Position numbers and translations under genes: made by a program. A stretch of 64,000 nt of DNA from Pseudomonas putida (lineage in GTDB: Bacteria > Pseudomonadota > Gammaproteobacteria > Pseudomonadales > Pseudomonadaceae): NCBI RefSeq assembly GCF_001941965.1, contig NZ_MKZO01000031.1, positions 1-64,000 on the forward strand, read 5' to 3'. Shown one piece after another: positions 51,391 to 58,643 of this stretch (within the stretch, counting starts at the first letter, position 1; each line of letters starts with the position of its first letter). The notes beneath the pieces were generated by a model that saw only the letters and a program-made list of their open reading frames with translations, did no database searches and was not told where the DNA came from.

Positions 51391-52369
51391 TCGACTGACC
51401 TCCGGCGCGGTCCATGATTCGCTGCGCGGCCTCGAGGCCGGCGTTCAGGTTGGCTTGGGTCTGCTCCAGTTGACGGGCCGTCGTCGAATTCATCTGGCGG
51501 TTGGTCGCCCACTGGGTGTGGTAGGCCTCAGCCCTCGCAAGCAAGTCGCCAAGTCCATGGCAGCCGTTGATGAGCTTGGAGTCGTTGATGCCTACGAAGA
51601 AAGCAGCGACGTGGTGCGCGACAGCGACGCCCAAGCGGTCGACGAGTTGACCCATCTGTCCTGCGACCCGAGCGTTCCATACTGGCCAGGCGTCATAGCG
51701 CTTGCGGTAGGCCATCGCGTAGTTGGCCCAGGACTTGTAGGTCTTGCAGGATGGATCTTTCGGGCCCGGCATGTCGGCTGGGATTTCACACCGTGGCGTC
51801 TCGACCGGAACGACCGCCAGCACGGCAGGTTGCTGCGGCGCAGCCGGAGCGTCCTGCAAATTGTGACTGGTACCCTGATTGGTACCATGATCACTGGTAT
51901 CCTGATTTGTCGGAGATTTTTCCGACCTTGGATCGGAATTTTTTCCGACCTCGCTCGGAGATTTTTCCGACCCTGATCGGATTTTTTTCCGACCTACCAC
52001 CTCGGATTTTTTTCCGACCCTCGCCTTCTTAGAGGTCGGAAATTTTTCCGACCCATCTTGCTTTCGGTTCCACTCCTTCCCTTTCGCGGTCAGCCTGATC
52101 AGCGTGACGCTGGAAGTGCTCGATAGTTCGATCAAGCCGACTTCGCTCAGCGCCTTCAAGAGGCGGTACGCAGTGTCAGGCTTGTCGGTCAGCAGCGGCA
52201 GTTCCTCGATGATCTTCGCTTTGCTGAGGGTGTAGAAAATCCCTGCGTCAGTCTTCATCGAGTTCGCCCAGCTGGGTACCTCGTAGACAAACGCGAAGAG
52301 CAACGCCTGCTGGGAGTTGAGCCCCCACTCGAGCGCCTTCGCCTGGTTGATCGTGACGGTGTATTGCAT
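51377..52369 (-). CDS. Replication initiator (lambda O-like)
   Basis: 330 residues from the ATG at 52369. N-terminal winged helix (LNSQQALLFAFVYEVPSWAN, then KIIEELPLLTDKPDTAYRLL). A low-complexity Lys/Ser linker at about residues 105-155 is the translation of the iterons, and a C-terminal helical domain presumably contacts the P-like protein. As in lambda, the origin lies inside the gene. Confidence 0.85.
   Translation of the reverse strand: MQYTVTINQAKALEWGLNSQQALLFAFVYEVPSWANSMKTDAGIFYTLSKAKIIEELPLLTDKPDTAYRLLKALSEVGLIELSSTSSVTLIRLTAKGKEWNRKQDGSEKFPTSKKARVGKKSEVVGRKKIRSGSEKSPSEVGKNSDPRSEKSPTNQDTSDHGTNQGTSHNLQDAPAAPQQPAVLAVVPVETPRCEIPADMPGPKDPSCKTYKSWANYAMAYRKRYDAWPVWNARVAGQMGQLVDRLGVAVAHHVAAFFVGINDSKLINGCHGLGDLLARAEAYHTQWATNRQMNSTTARQLEQTQANLNAGLEAAQRIMDRAGGQSNEFL
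51910..52053. other. Phage replication origin: six iterons inside the O-like gene
   Basis: Six 18-base copies of TCGGANATTTTTCCGACC or close variants begin at 51910, 51933, 51955, 51977, 52002 and 52036. The first four are spaced 22-23 bases, about two helical turns. Each is itself a partial palindrome (TCGGA...TCCGA) with an A/T centre. The arrangement equals the iteron block of lambda ori inside O. Confidence 0.88.
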
Positions 52370-52370
52370 G

Positions 52371-52439
52371 TCAGCCCTTCTTCGCTGACGGCGCCAGCTG
52401 GAAGGACGCTTGGCTGAAAGGATGTGCACGGGTATGCAT
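52371..52439 (-). CDS. Possible 22-residue leader peptide before the O-like gene
   Basis: Starts at the ATG 52437-52439 behind GGGGGAAA and ends two bases before the O-like start codon, reading MHTRAHPFSQASFQLAPSAK then KG. Could couple translation of the O-like gene. Small and unproven. Confidence 0.4.
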   Translation of the reverse strand: MHTRAHPFSQASFQLAPSAKKG

Positions 52440-52522
52440 GATTTCCCCCGTAACGCTGCGGTAGATAGCTGCCTGCTTTGGGCAGCAGTAGATGCCCGCT
52501 CTCCGGGCTTATCAGGGCCTGG

Positions 52523-52702
52523 TCAGGCCCTGCGCTGGAACGGCGTAACCGTCCCCCTCGCATTTCGAGGTTTTGTTCGGCTGGCCAGCTCTCGATCAAT
52601 CAACTCGGCAGCAAGCGCTTCCGGGGTTACCCCCCTTCTCTTCGCTTCTCGCTCAAGCAATTCCATCGAGCCCGGATCCAGACCGAATTGTTCGGTCGGC
52701 AT
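52523..52702 (-). CDS. Small basic regulator-like protein
   Basis: 59 residues with GAGGAGG upstream of the ATG at 52702. It reads MPTEQFGLDPGSMELLEREA, then KRRGVTPEALAAELIDRELA, a helix pattern like CopG/Arc DNA-binding proteins, with a basic tail. In the pR operon between the cro-side genes and the O-like gene. Confidence 0.7.
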   Translation of the reverse strand: MPTEQFGLDPGSMELLEREAKRRGVTPEALAAELIDRELASRTKPRNARGTVTPFQRRA

Positions 52703-52720
52703 AGGGCCTCCTCGCGGCCT

Positions 52721-52909
52721 TCAGGCTGCGGTCTGATCGCCGGTATTCTCCGAAGCCAGGGCAGCCAGCTGCGCTTCGAGCAGTTCGCGGCACAGCACGG
52801 CACGCTGGGTGCGGTGGTACGCGGCAAGCGCTTGGATCAAATTGAACGTGTCCTCATCGACCCGGACCTTGATCTCGCGGTCATGCAGGTGCTTGGGGTT
52901 GGCGTACAT
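52721..52909 (-). CDS. Ribbon-helix-helix-like protein (CII position)
   Basis: 62 residues. DREIKVRVDEDTFNLIQALA, then AYHRTQRAVLCRELLEAQLA, has the strand-helix-helix layout of RHH regulators. It occupies the place of lambda cII but is of another fold. Confidence 0.72.
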   Translation of the reverse strand: MYANPKHLHDREIKVRVDEDTFNLIQALAAYHRTQRAVLCRELLEAQLAALASENTGDQTAA

Positions 52910-52939
52910 GCAGGAAAGGCTCCTTTTCTGGGTAATGGG

Positions 52940-53146
52940 TTAAGCGGCTGTCTTCTTGAGGGCCACTTGGCATGGGAACGGGCGGATCTCTTCGGCACTG
53001 AAGCTCCCGTCTGCGTTTTCCGTGACGAAAACAACCCGGCCAACGCGGATAGCTTTGCTCAAGGCGCCCTGGGTCATCCCAAGAAGCGCTGCGGCTTCTG
53101 CTTGTCCGCGCTGACTGGCGAACTGCGTGATGTGTACTCGGCTCAT
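52940..53146 (-). CDS. cro: Cro-type repressor
   Basis: 68 residues from the ATG at 53146 (GGAGAA upstream). HTH AEAAALLGMTQGALSKAIRV in a Cro-sized protein, first gene of the pR transcript and divergent from cI. Starts MSRVHITQFASQRGQ. Confidence 0.88.
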   Translation of the reverse strand: MSRVHITQFASQRGQAEAAALLGMTQGALSKAIRVGRVVFVTENADGSFSAEEIRPFPCQVALKKTAA

Positions 53147-53175
53147 GGGGTTCTCCATGGGTTTCTCTTCTCCGA

Positions 53176-53204
53176 ATATTACCTATGGCATTTTTAAAAT
53201 TCAA
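53176..53204 (-). promoter_or_regulatory. pR promoter
   Basis: On the minus strand TTGAAT, 17 bases, TAATAT. Operator 53178-53192 covers its -10 region. Drives cro, the replication and nin genes. Confidence 0.82.
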
Positions 53205-53240
53205 TGCCATCGGCGTTTGTCGTGTATTACCGCTAGGAAT
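53178..53240. promoter_or_regulatory. OR: three CI/Cro operator-like sites
   Basis: ATTACCTATGGCATT (53178-53192), AATGCCATCGGCGTT (53203-53217, opposite orientation, weaker) and ATTACCGCTAGGAAT (53226-53240). All relate to the pseudo-palindrome ATTACCNNTGGCATT that recurs twice at pL, so CI and Cro control both promoters. Confidence 0.78.
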
Positions 53241-53245
53241 ACGAT
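53217..53245 (+). promoter_or_regulatory. pRM promoter of cI
   Basis: TTGTCG, 17 bases, TACGAT. The -10 ends eight bases before the cI ATG at 53253, so the transcript would start at or next to the start codon: a leaderless mRNA, as with lambda pRM. Confidence 0.65.
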
Positions 53246-53252
53246 TCGCCGC

Positions 53253-54038
53253 ATGAAAAAACGCGCGCTCTCCGAAGACCGAAAAGCTGAATGCCTTCGC
53301 TTGAAGGCAATCTTCAATTCGAAGAAGAAAGACCTGGGCCTGACCCAGGAAAAGCTGGCTCACCAGCTGGAAATGAATCAGAGCTCCGTCAGTCACTACC
53401 TGAACGGTGTCAACCCGCTAAACGCGCAGGTCGCGGCGGCGTTCTCGCGCATCCTGAAAGTGCCTGTGCGTGATTTCAGTGAGCGGTTGGCAGATGAGAT
53501 TGAGGGAATTGCGGCTGCCGCATCGATCGTCTCGAAAGCTGTGCCTGCCCTGGCCAATGCGACGATGCTCGGCCCGATCTCCGTTTGGGACGACGAAACC
53601 CCGCTGGACGACGACGAGGTCTACGTGCCGTTCCTTAAGGAAGTTGAGCTGTCCGCAGGATCCGGACGCACCGTTATAGAGAAATCGAGCAGCAGGAAAC
53701 TCCGCTTCGGCAAACAGACCCTGCGCAACCAGGGCGTACAGTTCGACCAGGCCGTGTGCGTGACTGTGCATGGCAACAGCATGGAGCCTGTGCTCCCGGA
53801 CGGCAGCACAGTCGGTGTCGACCGCGCATGCACTGCGGTGAAGGACGGGAAGATGTATGCGATCGATCATGGCGGCGAGCTGCGGGTAAAGACGCTTTAC
53901 CGGATGCCGGGCGGCGGTCTGCGCTTCCGCAGCTTCAATCAGGACGAGCATCCCGATGAGGAGTACTCGGCTGAAGAGTTAGCCGAGAAGAACATCAGCG
54001 TACTGGGCAAGGTGTTCTGGTACTCGGTCCTGCTCTGA
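53253..54038 (+). CDS. cI: CI-type prophage repressor (HTH plus peptidase S24)
   Basis: 261 residues. N-terminal XRE HTH (LGLTQEKLAHQLEMNQSSVS, then HYLNGVNPLN) and a C-terminal S24 domain with self-cleavage site Ala135-Gly136 (ELSAGSG), Ser176 (VHGNSMEPVLPDGS) and Lys213 (RVKTLYR). RecA-stimulated cleavage would induce the prophage. No ribosome site, consistent with leaderless translation. Confidence 0.93.
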   Translation: MKKRALSEDRKAECLRLKAIFNSKKKDLGLTQEKLAHQLEMNQSSVSHYLNGVNPLNAQVAAAFSRILKVPVRDFSERLADEIEGIAAAASIVSKAVPALANATMLGPISVWDDETPLDDDEVYVPFLKEVELSAGSGRTVIEKSSSRKLRFGKQTLRNQGVQFDQAVCVTVHGNSMEPVLPDGSTVGVDRACTAVKDGKMYAIDHGGELRVKTLYRMPGGGLRFRSFNQDEHPDEEYSAEELAEKNISVLGKVFWYSVLL

Positions 54039-54204
54039 TCGCCGCCCTGTTGAGGAAACGTAGGAATGAGAAGGTGCACGGGATTGGAGTAGCCGAGAGT
54101 AAGGAGCGTCCGCCCAGGCAGTAACCAGAATCTGCCAATTGGTGCAGATTGAGGAGAATTGTTTGGTGGGGCATAAGGGGGGGGGGAAGTGAACACGGAT
54201 GCGT

Positions 54205-54238
54205 CGCGAAGGCCAGGAGCAAGCCTGGCCACCTCGCG
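54205..54238. other. Long hairpin between convergent cI and rhuM genes
   Basis: GGCCAGG-AGCAAG-CCTGGCC inside a further CGCGA/TCGCG stem. No T run, so its role as terminator for either gene is uncertain. The rest of the 54039-54241 gap holds a run of ten G (54177-54186) and no gene. Confidence 0.5.
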
Positions 54239-54241
54239 GGC

Positions 54242-55393
54242 TCACACCTCGATAAGTAGCTCGTCATACTCACCGGCGGCCAGGGCATCTTCATCGTATT
54301 CGTAGCCCAGCGACTCTATCTTCTTGCGTTTTTTATACAGACCCAGTTCCTGCCGAGCATGACTTACCGCCTCTTCCTTGATGTAATCCTCGTAGCCGCT
54401 GAATACTGGGTAGTCGTTAAATATAAGGAGCGCGTCAAGCTTTGCGTGCAGGGAATCCATAGTCATGGGTTTCCTCGTAAGCGCAGTGCTCTCTGCGTAT
54501 AGCATGAACTGCTCGGATAGGAGGTGCAGACGGTACAGTTCTTCGTTGTTTAGATAGTTTTTGCCTATCTTGGCCTCCTCAAAAGTTGGCGAGCCACTCC
54601 TTATAGACTGCATCCCCATGTTTTCTGACTTGTGGTTTGCCCGATCCAGAATCAACTTCGAGCTCGTCATGCCAGTAACTGCATGATGGAATTTGTCTTG
54701 TAAAAGGGCGTAAAAGCTTCTGACAGTCTTCGAGGTCGGGTCGTAGTCAGATGAGCAGATTTTGAAGCACTCTCTAACCTTCGCGTAGACCTGCCTCTCT
54801 TCTGACCTTAGGGCCCGAACTGCAGCGGCTAGCTTGTTCAACTTATCAGGCGATTCGCGTAACGCCTTCTCGTTGATTACATAACCTTGCTCGATGAATG
54901 CCTTGAGTGTCTTAGTCGCCCACTGACGGAATTTTATGGCCCGCTTGGCATTTACTCGATAGCCAACGGACAGAATCATGTCAAGGTTGTAGTGCGCTAC
55001 GTCCTGGCGGACAACCTCACGACCACCCTCAATTTGAACTGAGGCAAATTTTGCCTTAGTTGAGGATTTCTCTAGTTCCTCGTCGGCGTAGATATTTCGG
55101 ATGTGTTTGCGAGCGTTTGACACGTCCACGCCAAACAAATCTGCAATATTTTGGCTGGTAGCCCAGATTGATTGGTCCTCAGATTCAAAACGAAGGCTAA
55201 CCTCTGCGCCTTCATCACTGAAAAGTACTGCACCCTCCAGGATTTCAGGGTCGTCACTACCGCGCCTGTCCTTTGACATCATTTCACTCCGCATGTAGGT
55301 GCCTAAGTCGGCAAAGAGACATTCTGCCATCGATAGCAAAAATTTGTGCGGGACTGGTGACGGCTGTCCTGCTTCGATCTCTCGGGCTAGCAT
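54242..55393 (-). CDS. RhuM-family protein in the rex position
   Basis: 383 residues if started at the ATG 55393 (GAGG upstream); a TTG at 55441 would add 16. Residues from about 75 on match RhuM: SIWATSQNIADLFGVDVSNA, then ARKHIRNIYADEELEKSSTK, RQDVAHYNLDMILSVGYRVN and RAIKFRQWATKTLKAFIEQG. A DNA-binding-like N-terminal domain is usual; biochemical function unknown. It has an N-terminal extension and lies between cI and pL, where lambda has rexAB, so it is likely expressed in the lysogen. Confidence 0.85.
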   Translation of the reverse strand: MLAREIEAGQPSPVPHKFLLSMAECLFADLGTYMRSEMMSKDRRGSDDPEILEGAVLFSDEGAEVSLRFESEDQSIWATSQNIADLFGVDVSNARKHIRNIYADEELEKSSTKAKFASVQIEGGREVVRQDVAHYNLDMILSVGYRVNAKRAIKFRQWATKTLKAFIEQGYVINEKALRESPDKLNKLAAAVRALRSEERQVYAKVRECFKICSSDYDPTSKTVRSFYALLQDKFHHAVTGMTSSKLILDRANHKSENMGMQSIRSGSPTFEEAKIGKNYLNNEELYRLHLLSEQFMLYAESTALTRKPMTMDSLHAKLDALLIFNDYPVFSGYEDYIKEEAVSHARQELGLYKKRKKIESLGYEYDEDALAAGEYDELLIEV

Positions 55394-55610
55394 CCGCAGG
55401 CCGCCTCGGCATTCTGTTTCATGCCTTAACGTCTTCTTCAAACCATGTCCTACAAAGTGAGCTCGCTCCTTGTGGAAATCCCTTTGCCCGCCTCCCTGCA
55501 GGCTTTTCTTTGCCTGGATGATCTTGATCGGCAGTGCACTTTCCTAACTCTAGCCTGCGTGATGGCGGGTGGCCGGGGTGGTACGATGTCAATTTCTCAG
55601 GACGAGCAAA

Positions 55611-56036
55611 ATGCGCAAGCCCCTTCTAGCTACTCTGTTCACTTCCCTCCTCTGGTCAACCGTGGCTCCCGCTGAGCCGACTTATATCGAAAAGATGACT
55701 GGCCTTCCCGCAATCTGCAGCATTGATGCGATTGAGCAGCAGACCAAGGTTTGGGGTGCAGAAAGAAAGTATGGCGAGGGCAGCAAGCCCTGGTCGGAGG
55801 CCTTCCATCACCGCCTAGATGTGGTCCGGGTCTGCGTAGATGACGCCAAGAGCAAAGGAAAAGCCTTATACAAGGCCGAGACTGATCGGTTGCCACAGCT
55901 GAAATCAGAGCTGGCCAACATGTACGTCTCGTGGCTCGGTTATTTGGACCACCTGATTGATGACGACCGCGACGCCTACCTACGCGTATACGAGCACTCA
56001 GCAAATCAGCTGAAAGCACAGATCGATTCTATGTAA
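55611..56036 (+). CDS. Small secreted protein of unknown function
   Basis: 141 residues from the ATG at 55611 (AGGAC upstream). Signal peptide MRKPLLATLFTSLLWSTVAP, cut near AEP; mature part helical with two Cys (LPAICSID, VRVCVDD). Own terminator just downstream and outside pL control, so probably expressed in the lysogen. Divergent from rhuM. Confidence 0.7.
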   Translation: MRKPLLATLFTSLLWSTVAPAEPTYIEKMTGLPAICSIDAIEQQTKVWGAERKYGEGSKPWSEAFHHRLDVVRVCVDDAKSKGKALYKAETDRLPQLKSELANMYVSWLGYLDHLIDDDRDAYLRVYEHSANQLKAQIDSM

Positions 56037-56056
56037 CCGCCACGCCACCCCCGAAG

Positions 56057-56080
56057 AGCCCGCCTAGCGCGGGCTTTTTT
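56057..56080 (+). terminator. Terminator after the secreted protein gene
   Basis: AGCCCGC-CTAGC-GCGGGCT followed by TTTTT. It insulates the secreted protein gene from pL, which begins 30 bases further on. Confidence 0.85.
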
Positions 56081-56097
56081 GTGCGCGCTCGAAAAAT

Positions 56098-56140
56098 ATT
56101 ACCAGTGGCATTGACAGATAAATAATGCCATTGGTAATGT
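56098..56140 (+). promoter_or_regulatory. pL promoter with two OL operators
   Basis: TTGACA (56111-56116) and TAATGT (56135-56140), 18 bases apart. Operators ATTACCAGTGGCATT (56098-56112) and AATGCCATTGGTAAT (56124-56138) are near-identical in opposite orientation and overlap both promoter elements; they match the OR sites by cro/cI. Confidence 0.85.
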
Positions 56141-56507
56141 TAACCCCATCGAGGCGCTACACAGCCCCTCGGGAGGCCCTCAAGCCTCGCCGCTCTTTAT
56201 CACTGATGGGAACCTCGCGGATCGATCCCGGCAACGGCACAGCGCGAGCAATAAATTCGATCCCCATGCCAGCTCTGGAACTGGTGAACAGACCGCATTG
56301 CCTCTACCGGCGACCGGCGCCAGACAGCCCCGAAAGGCTGCCCACGACAGGGAGAACCTTGTACGGCTGACGAAGGCGAAATGCCTGAACCGAGTGAATG
56401 ACCTGGTATGCGATGCGCCCCGCTGAGCCCGGCGGTAAATGGGCGATTTCACTGGCTGGCCTTCGCTGAGGGCCAGACGGGAAATCAACCGAACAGAGGT
56501 ATGGGAC
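56141..56507 (+). other. pL leader without a recognisable gene
   Basis: 367 bases between pL and the first solid gene. No N-like antiterminator gene could be found in any frame. A UUCG-type hairpin (CTGGCC-TTCGCTGA-GGGCCAG, 56457-56477) lies near its end. It may hold a nut- or put-like RNA signal, but I cannot show one. Confidence 0.4.
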
Positions 56508-57005
56508 ATGAAGCTTGCAGAATTGGAAAGACAGCGAATCAGCCTTACCGCGCTGATCGGCGAAGAAAACGATCGACACAAGAAGCAAATGGACAACCTG
56601 AGCAAGGATCTGGCAGAAACGAACCGGCTGATCGCGGCATCGGCCGACGGCCTTGACCTGGACGCGCTGAAGATTGCCGAGTCGGTGCTTGAGGTTCGTG
56701 GCTCCTACGATAAGGCCGGCAACGACAGGGCTTTCGCACTTCAGAAGGCTGTCGACGATCTCGCCAATGGCGCGGCCGCGCTGAAGAGGACGTACTTCGG
56801 CACCAAGAGCTACGCGCACTGGAACGGCCAATTTGTTGAATGCAGCTACGGCATGGCGCCATCCCATGGCAGCGTGATCTTCTCCATCGGAATCCGTCGA
56901 AGCGAACTCGGCCGGGATCTTTCGGAAAGTGAAATCGAAGCATCCCTGTACTACCTGCGAAATCTACAGCGCATCCAAGCGGCATCCGTACAAACAGCCG
57001 CCTGA
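56508..57005 (+). CDS. Early phage protein with coiled-coil N-terminus
   Basis: 165 residues from the ATG at 56508 (AGAGGT upstream). Residues 1-50 form a coiled coil (KLAELERQRISLTALIGEEN, then DRHKKQMDNLSKDLAETNRL); a mixed C-terminal domain includes AHWNGQFVECSYGMAPSHGS. First gene of the pL operon. Unknown. Confidence 0.7.
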   Translation: MKLAELERQRISLTALIGEENDRHKKQMDNLSKDLAETNRLIAASADGLDLDALKIAESVLEVRGSYDKAGNDRAFALQKAVDDLANGAAALKRTYFGTKSYAHWNGQFVECSYGMAPSHGSVIFSIGIRRSELGRDLSESEIEASLYYLRNLQRIQAASVQTAA

Positions 57006-57065
57006 ACAACCAGCGCCACGTCAGCCTGACGTTAACTGCCCGATTCACCTGGCCCCCCATCACCA

Positions 57066-57169
57066 GGCTGCATCGGTGTGTGACCCGGCAAGGCCGCTTG
57101 ATCAGCGGCGAGGGCTACACCGGTTGACGCGGTTCGAATCCGCGAGCCGGGTTACACACCAATGCAGCC
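57066..57169 (+). ncRNA. tRNA-like three-way RNA element 1, upstream of the ParB-like gene
   Basis: Two 24-base arms (57066-57089 and 57146-57169) pair with one mismatch and one G-U. Inside are hairpin GCCGC-TTGATCA-GCGGC (7-base loop) and CGCGG-TTCGAAT-CCGCG, an exact tRNA T-arm with loop TTCGAAT. No D-arm, and no CCA at a tRNA-like place. The arms share GCATYGG and ACCAATGC with element 2. Ends 21 bases before the parB-like start. Confidence 0.6.
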
Positions 57170-57190
57170 CATCAACTGGAAGTTAATTGC

Positions 57191-58039
57191 ATGGCCAAAT
57201 CGTTCAAGCAAATGATCAAGGATGGCGAGGTGCGGCGCGCCGACGCCATGAAGGTGCAGCTCGAAGACCTTCATGAAGAGTCGGGCTTCAACCTGCGCAT
57301 CGAAGGCGAAGCGCTCGAAGCAAGCATCGACGCTCTGGCCGAGTTCATCGCCAACGGCGGTCAGATCCCGGCCCTTGAAGTTCGACCTCGGGCAGAAGGT
57401 GGCGTGTGGATCGTTGACGGTCACCGTCGGCGGCGCGCCCTGATCAAGCTGGACAAGGCTGGTCGCCTACCTCGTACGCCGAACAAAGACGATCCAAGCA
57501 TCCTTGAAGCCTGGGTCGCCGTCACCGCATTCGAAGGCAGCGACGCAGATCGCGTGGCTCGGATCATCAGCAGTCAGGAGAACGAGAAGCTCTCCCCGCT
57601 CGAACTGGCCGAGGGCTACAAACGGCTCAGGGCGTTCGGCTGGACCGTGGACCAGATCGCGAAAAAGGTCGGCAAGACTCGTCAGCATGTCGAGCAGGTC
57701 GTTACCGTCGGCAATGCAAACACCGACGTACAGAGCCTGGTCGCCGCCGGCCAAGTATCAGCAACAACTGCCGCTCAGGTAGTCAGGGCGCACGGAGACA
57801 AAGCCGGCAAGGTGCTTGGAGCCGAGCTCCAGAAGGCTCAAGCCAAAGGGAAGACCAAGGTGACCACCGGCACTATGCGCGGGCCGTCGATTTCCCGGCC
57901 GAAGCTTGAGGCCATTCACGCTGCAGCCGATGCACTGCTCCTGGCTATCCCTCAGGACAACGCTCTAGGCCTCCCTACCGACCAATTGCAGGCACTCCGG
58001 GATGCAGTAGCTGCCGCTGGTTCTCCACCACGCAATTGA
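57191..58039 (+). CDS. ParB/Spo0J-like protein
   Basis: 282 residues. ParB N-terminal motifs are visible (IEALAEFIANGGQI-type region, EVRPRAEGGVWIVDGHRRRR), followed by the HTH part (NEKLSPLELAEGYKRLRAFG, then WTVDQIAKKVGKTRQHVEQV). There is no ParA partner, so it is more likely a regulator or DNA-organising protein than a partition protein. RNA element 1 lies directly upstream. Confidence 0.85.
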   Translation: MAKSFKQMIKDGEVRRADAMKVQLEDLHEESGFNLRIEGEALEASIDALAEFIANGGQIPALEVRPRAEGGVWIVDGHRRRRALIKLDKAGRLPRTPNKDDPSILEAWVAVTAFEGSDADRVARIISSQENEKLSPLELAEGYKRLRAFGWTVDQIAKKVGKTRQHVEQVVTVGNANTDVQSLVAAGQVSATTAAQVVRAHGDKAGKVLGAELQKAQAKGKTKVTTGTMRGPSISRPKLEAIHAAADALLLAIPQDNALGLPTDQLQALRDAVAAAGSPPRN

Positions 58040-58141
58040 ATTGCACTCCCCCTTTACGCAGGCGAATCCGGTGCCCTAACAGGCCAGACCAGATGCATCC
58101 CGGGTAGCGCCGGGCGCCTGCCCCATCTCCCCTTCACCTTA

Positions 58142-58219
58142 GACCGCATTGGCAGGTACCAAGCCAGCATTTCACGGCTGGGTTTGGTCACCCGCGCTTG
58201 GTGCCTGACCAATGCGGTC
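58142..58219 (+). ncRNA. Three-way RNA element 2, upstream of the 58236 gene
   Basis: Arms 58142-58164 and 58196-58219 pair over 23 bases with one bulge and one G-U. They enclose CAGC-ATTTCACG-GCTG and GGT-TTGGTC-ACC. Same plan as element 1: long closing helix, two small hairpins, and GCATTGG / ACCAATGC in the arms. It ends 16 bases before the next start codon. The 58040-58141 stretch before it holds no gene. Confidence 0.6.
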
Positions 58220-58235
58220 CCTCCCTGGAGGCAAC

Positions 58236-58643
58236 ATGAACGCAGCTCTGCAGTCCGCTCAGCACGAATGGGACAACCGCCAGCCGGACGAGCCAGATGA
58301 CGGTGAGGCTGAACGCATCTGGATCGACAACGCTACGGAGGATCTGCTGCGCGGCGTCGGCGTGGAATTCAAGCGCCACGTGCATCCCAAGCAAAGCGTG
58401 ACTTTCGAACAGTTTGCCGGGGCGGTTGACGAGCACCTGAGCACCTTACTGCTCTGGTCCGCCGAGAGCGGCTCTGTTCTGGGTCGCCTCTACCTGGCTG
58501 CCCGCGCCGGCTGGAAATCTGAAGGCCAGGCCGCTGCCGCTGAAATCCTGGATGACGACGACAAGCTTCGGGAACTTGCCCGCACGCTGCTGGAGCCGCT
58601 TGCCAAGGACGCCCTCATCGCTGAAGCCGAGGCTGCGGAATGA
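58236..58643 (+). CDS. Acidic early phage protein
   Basis: 135 residues, GGAGG before the ATG at 58236. Strongly acidic N- and C-termini; helical. Unknown. Overlaps the next gene by ATGA. Confidence 0.72.
   Translation: MNAALQSAQHEWDNRQPDEPDDGEAERIWIDNATEDLLRGVGVEFKRHVHPKQSVTFEQFAGAVDEHLSTLLLWSAESGSVLGRLYLAARAGWKSEGQAAAAEILDDDDKLRELARTLLEPLAKDALIAEAEAAE

Noticed and set aside
51910..52053. CRISPR-like array
   Set aside because: Repeats are 18 bases with spacers of only 4-16 bases, are inside a coding gene and are partly palindromic; an iteron origin explains them. No cas gene or other array was seen in the window.
56125..56370. An 81-codon frame in the pL leader as an N-like antiterminator
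   Set aside because: It starts inside OL, has no ribosome site and lacks a clear arginine-rich RNA-binding motif at its N-terminus.
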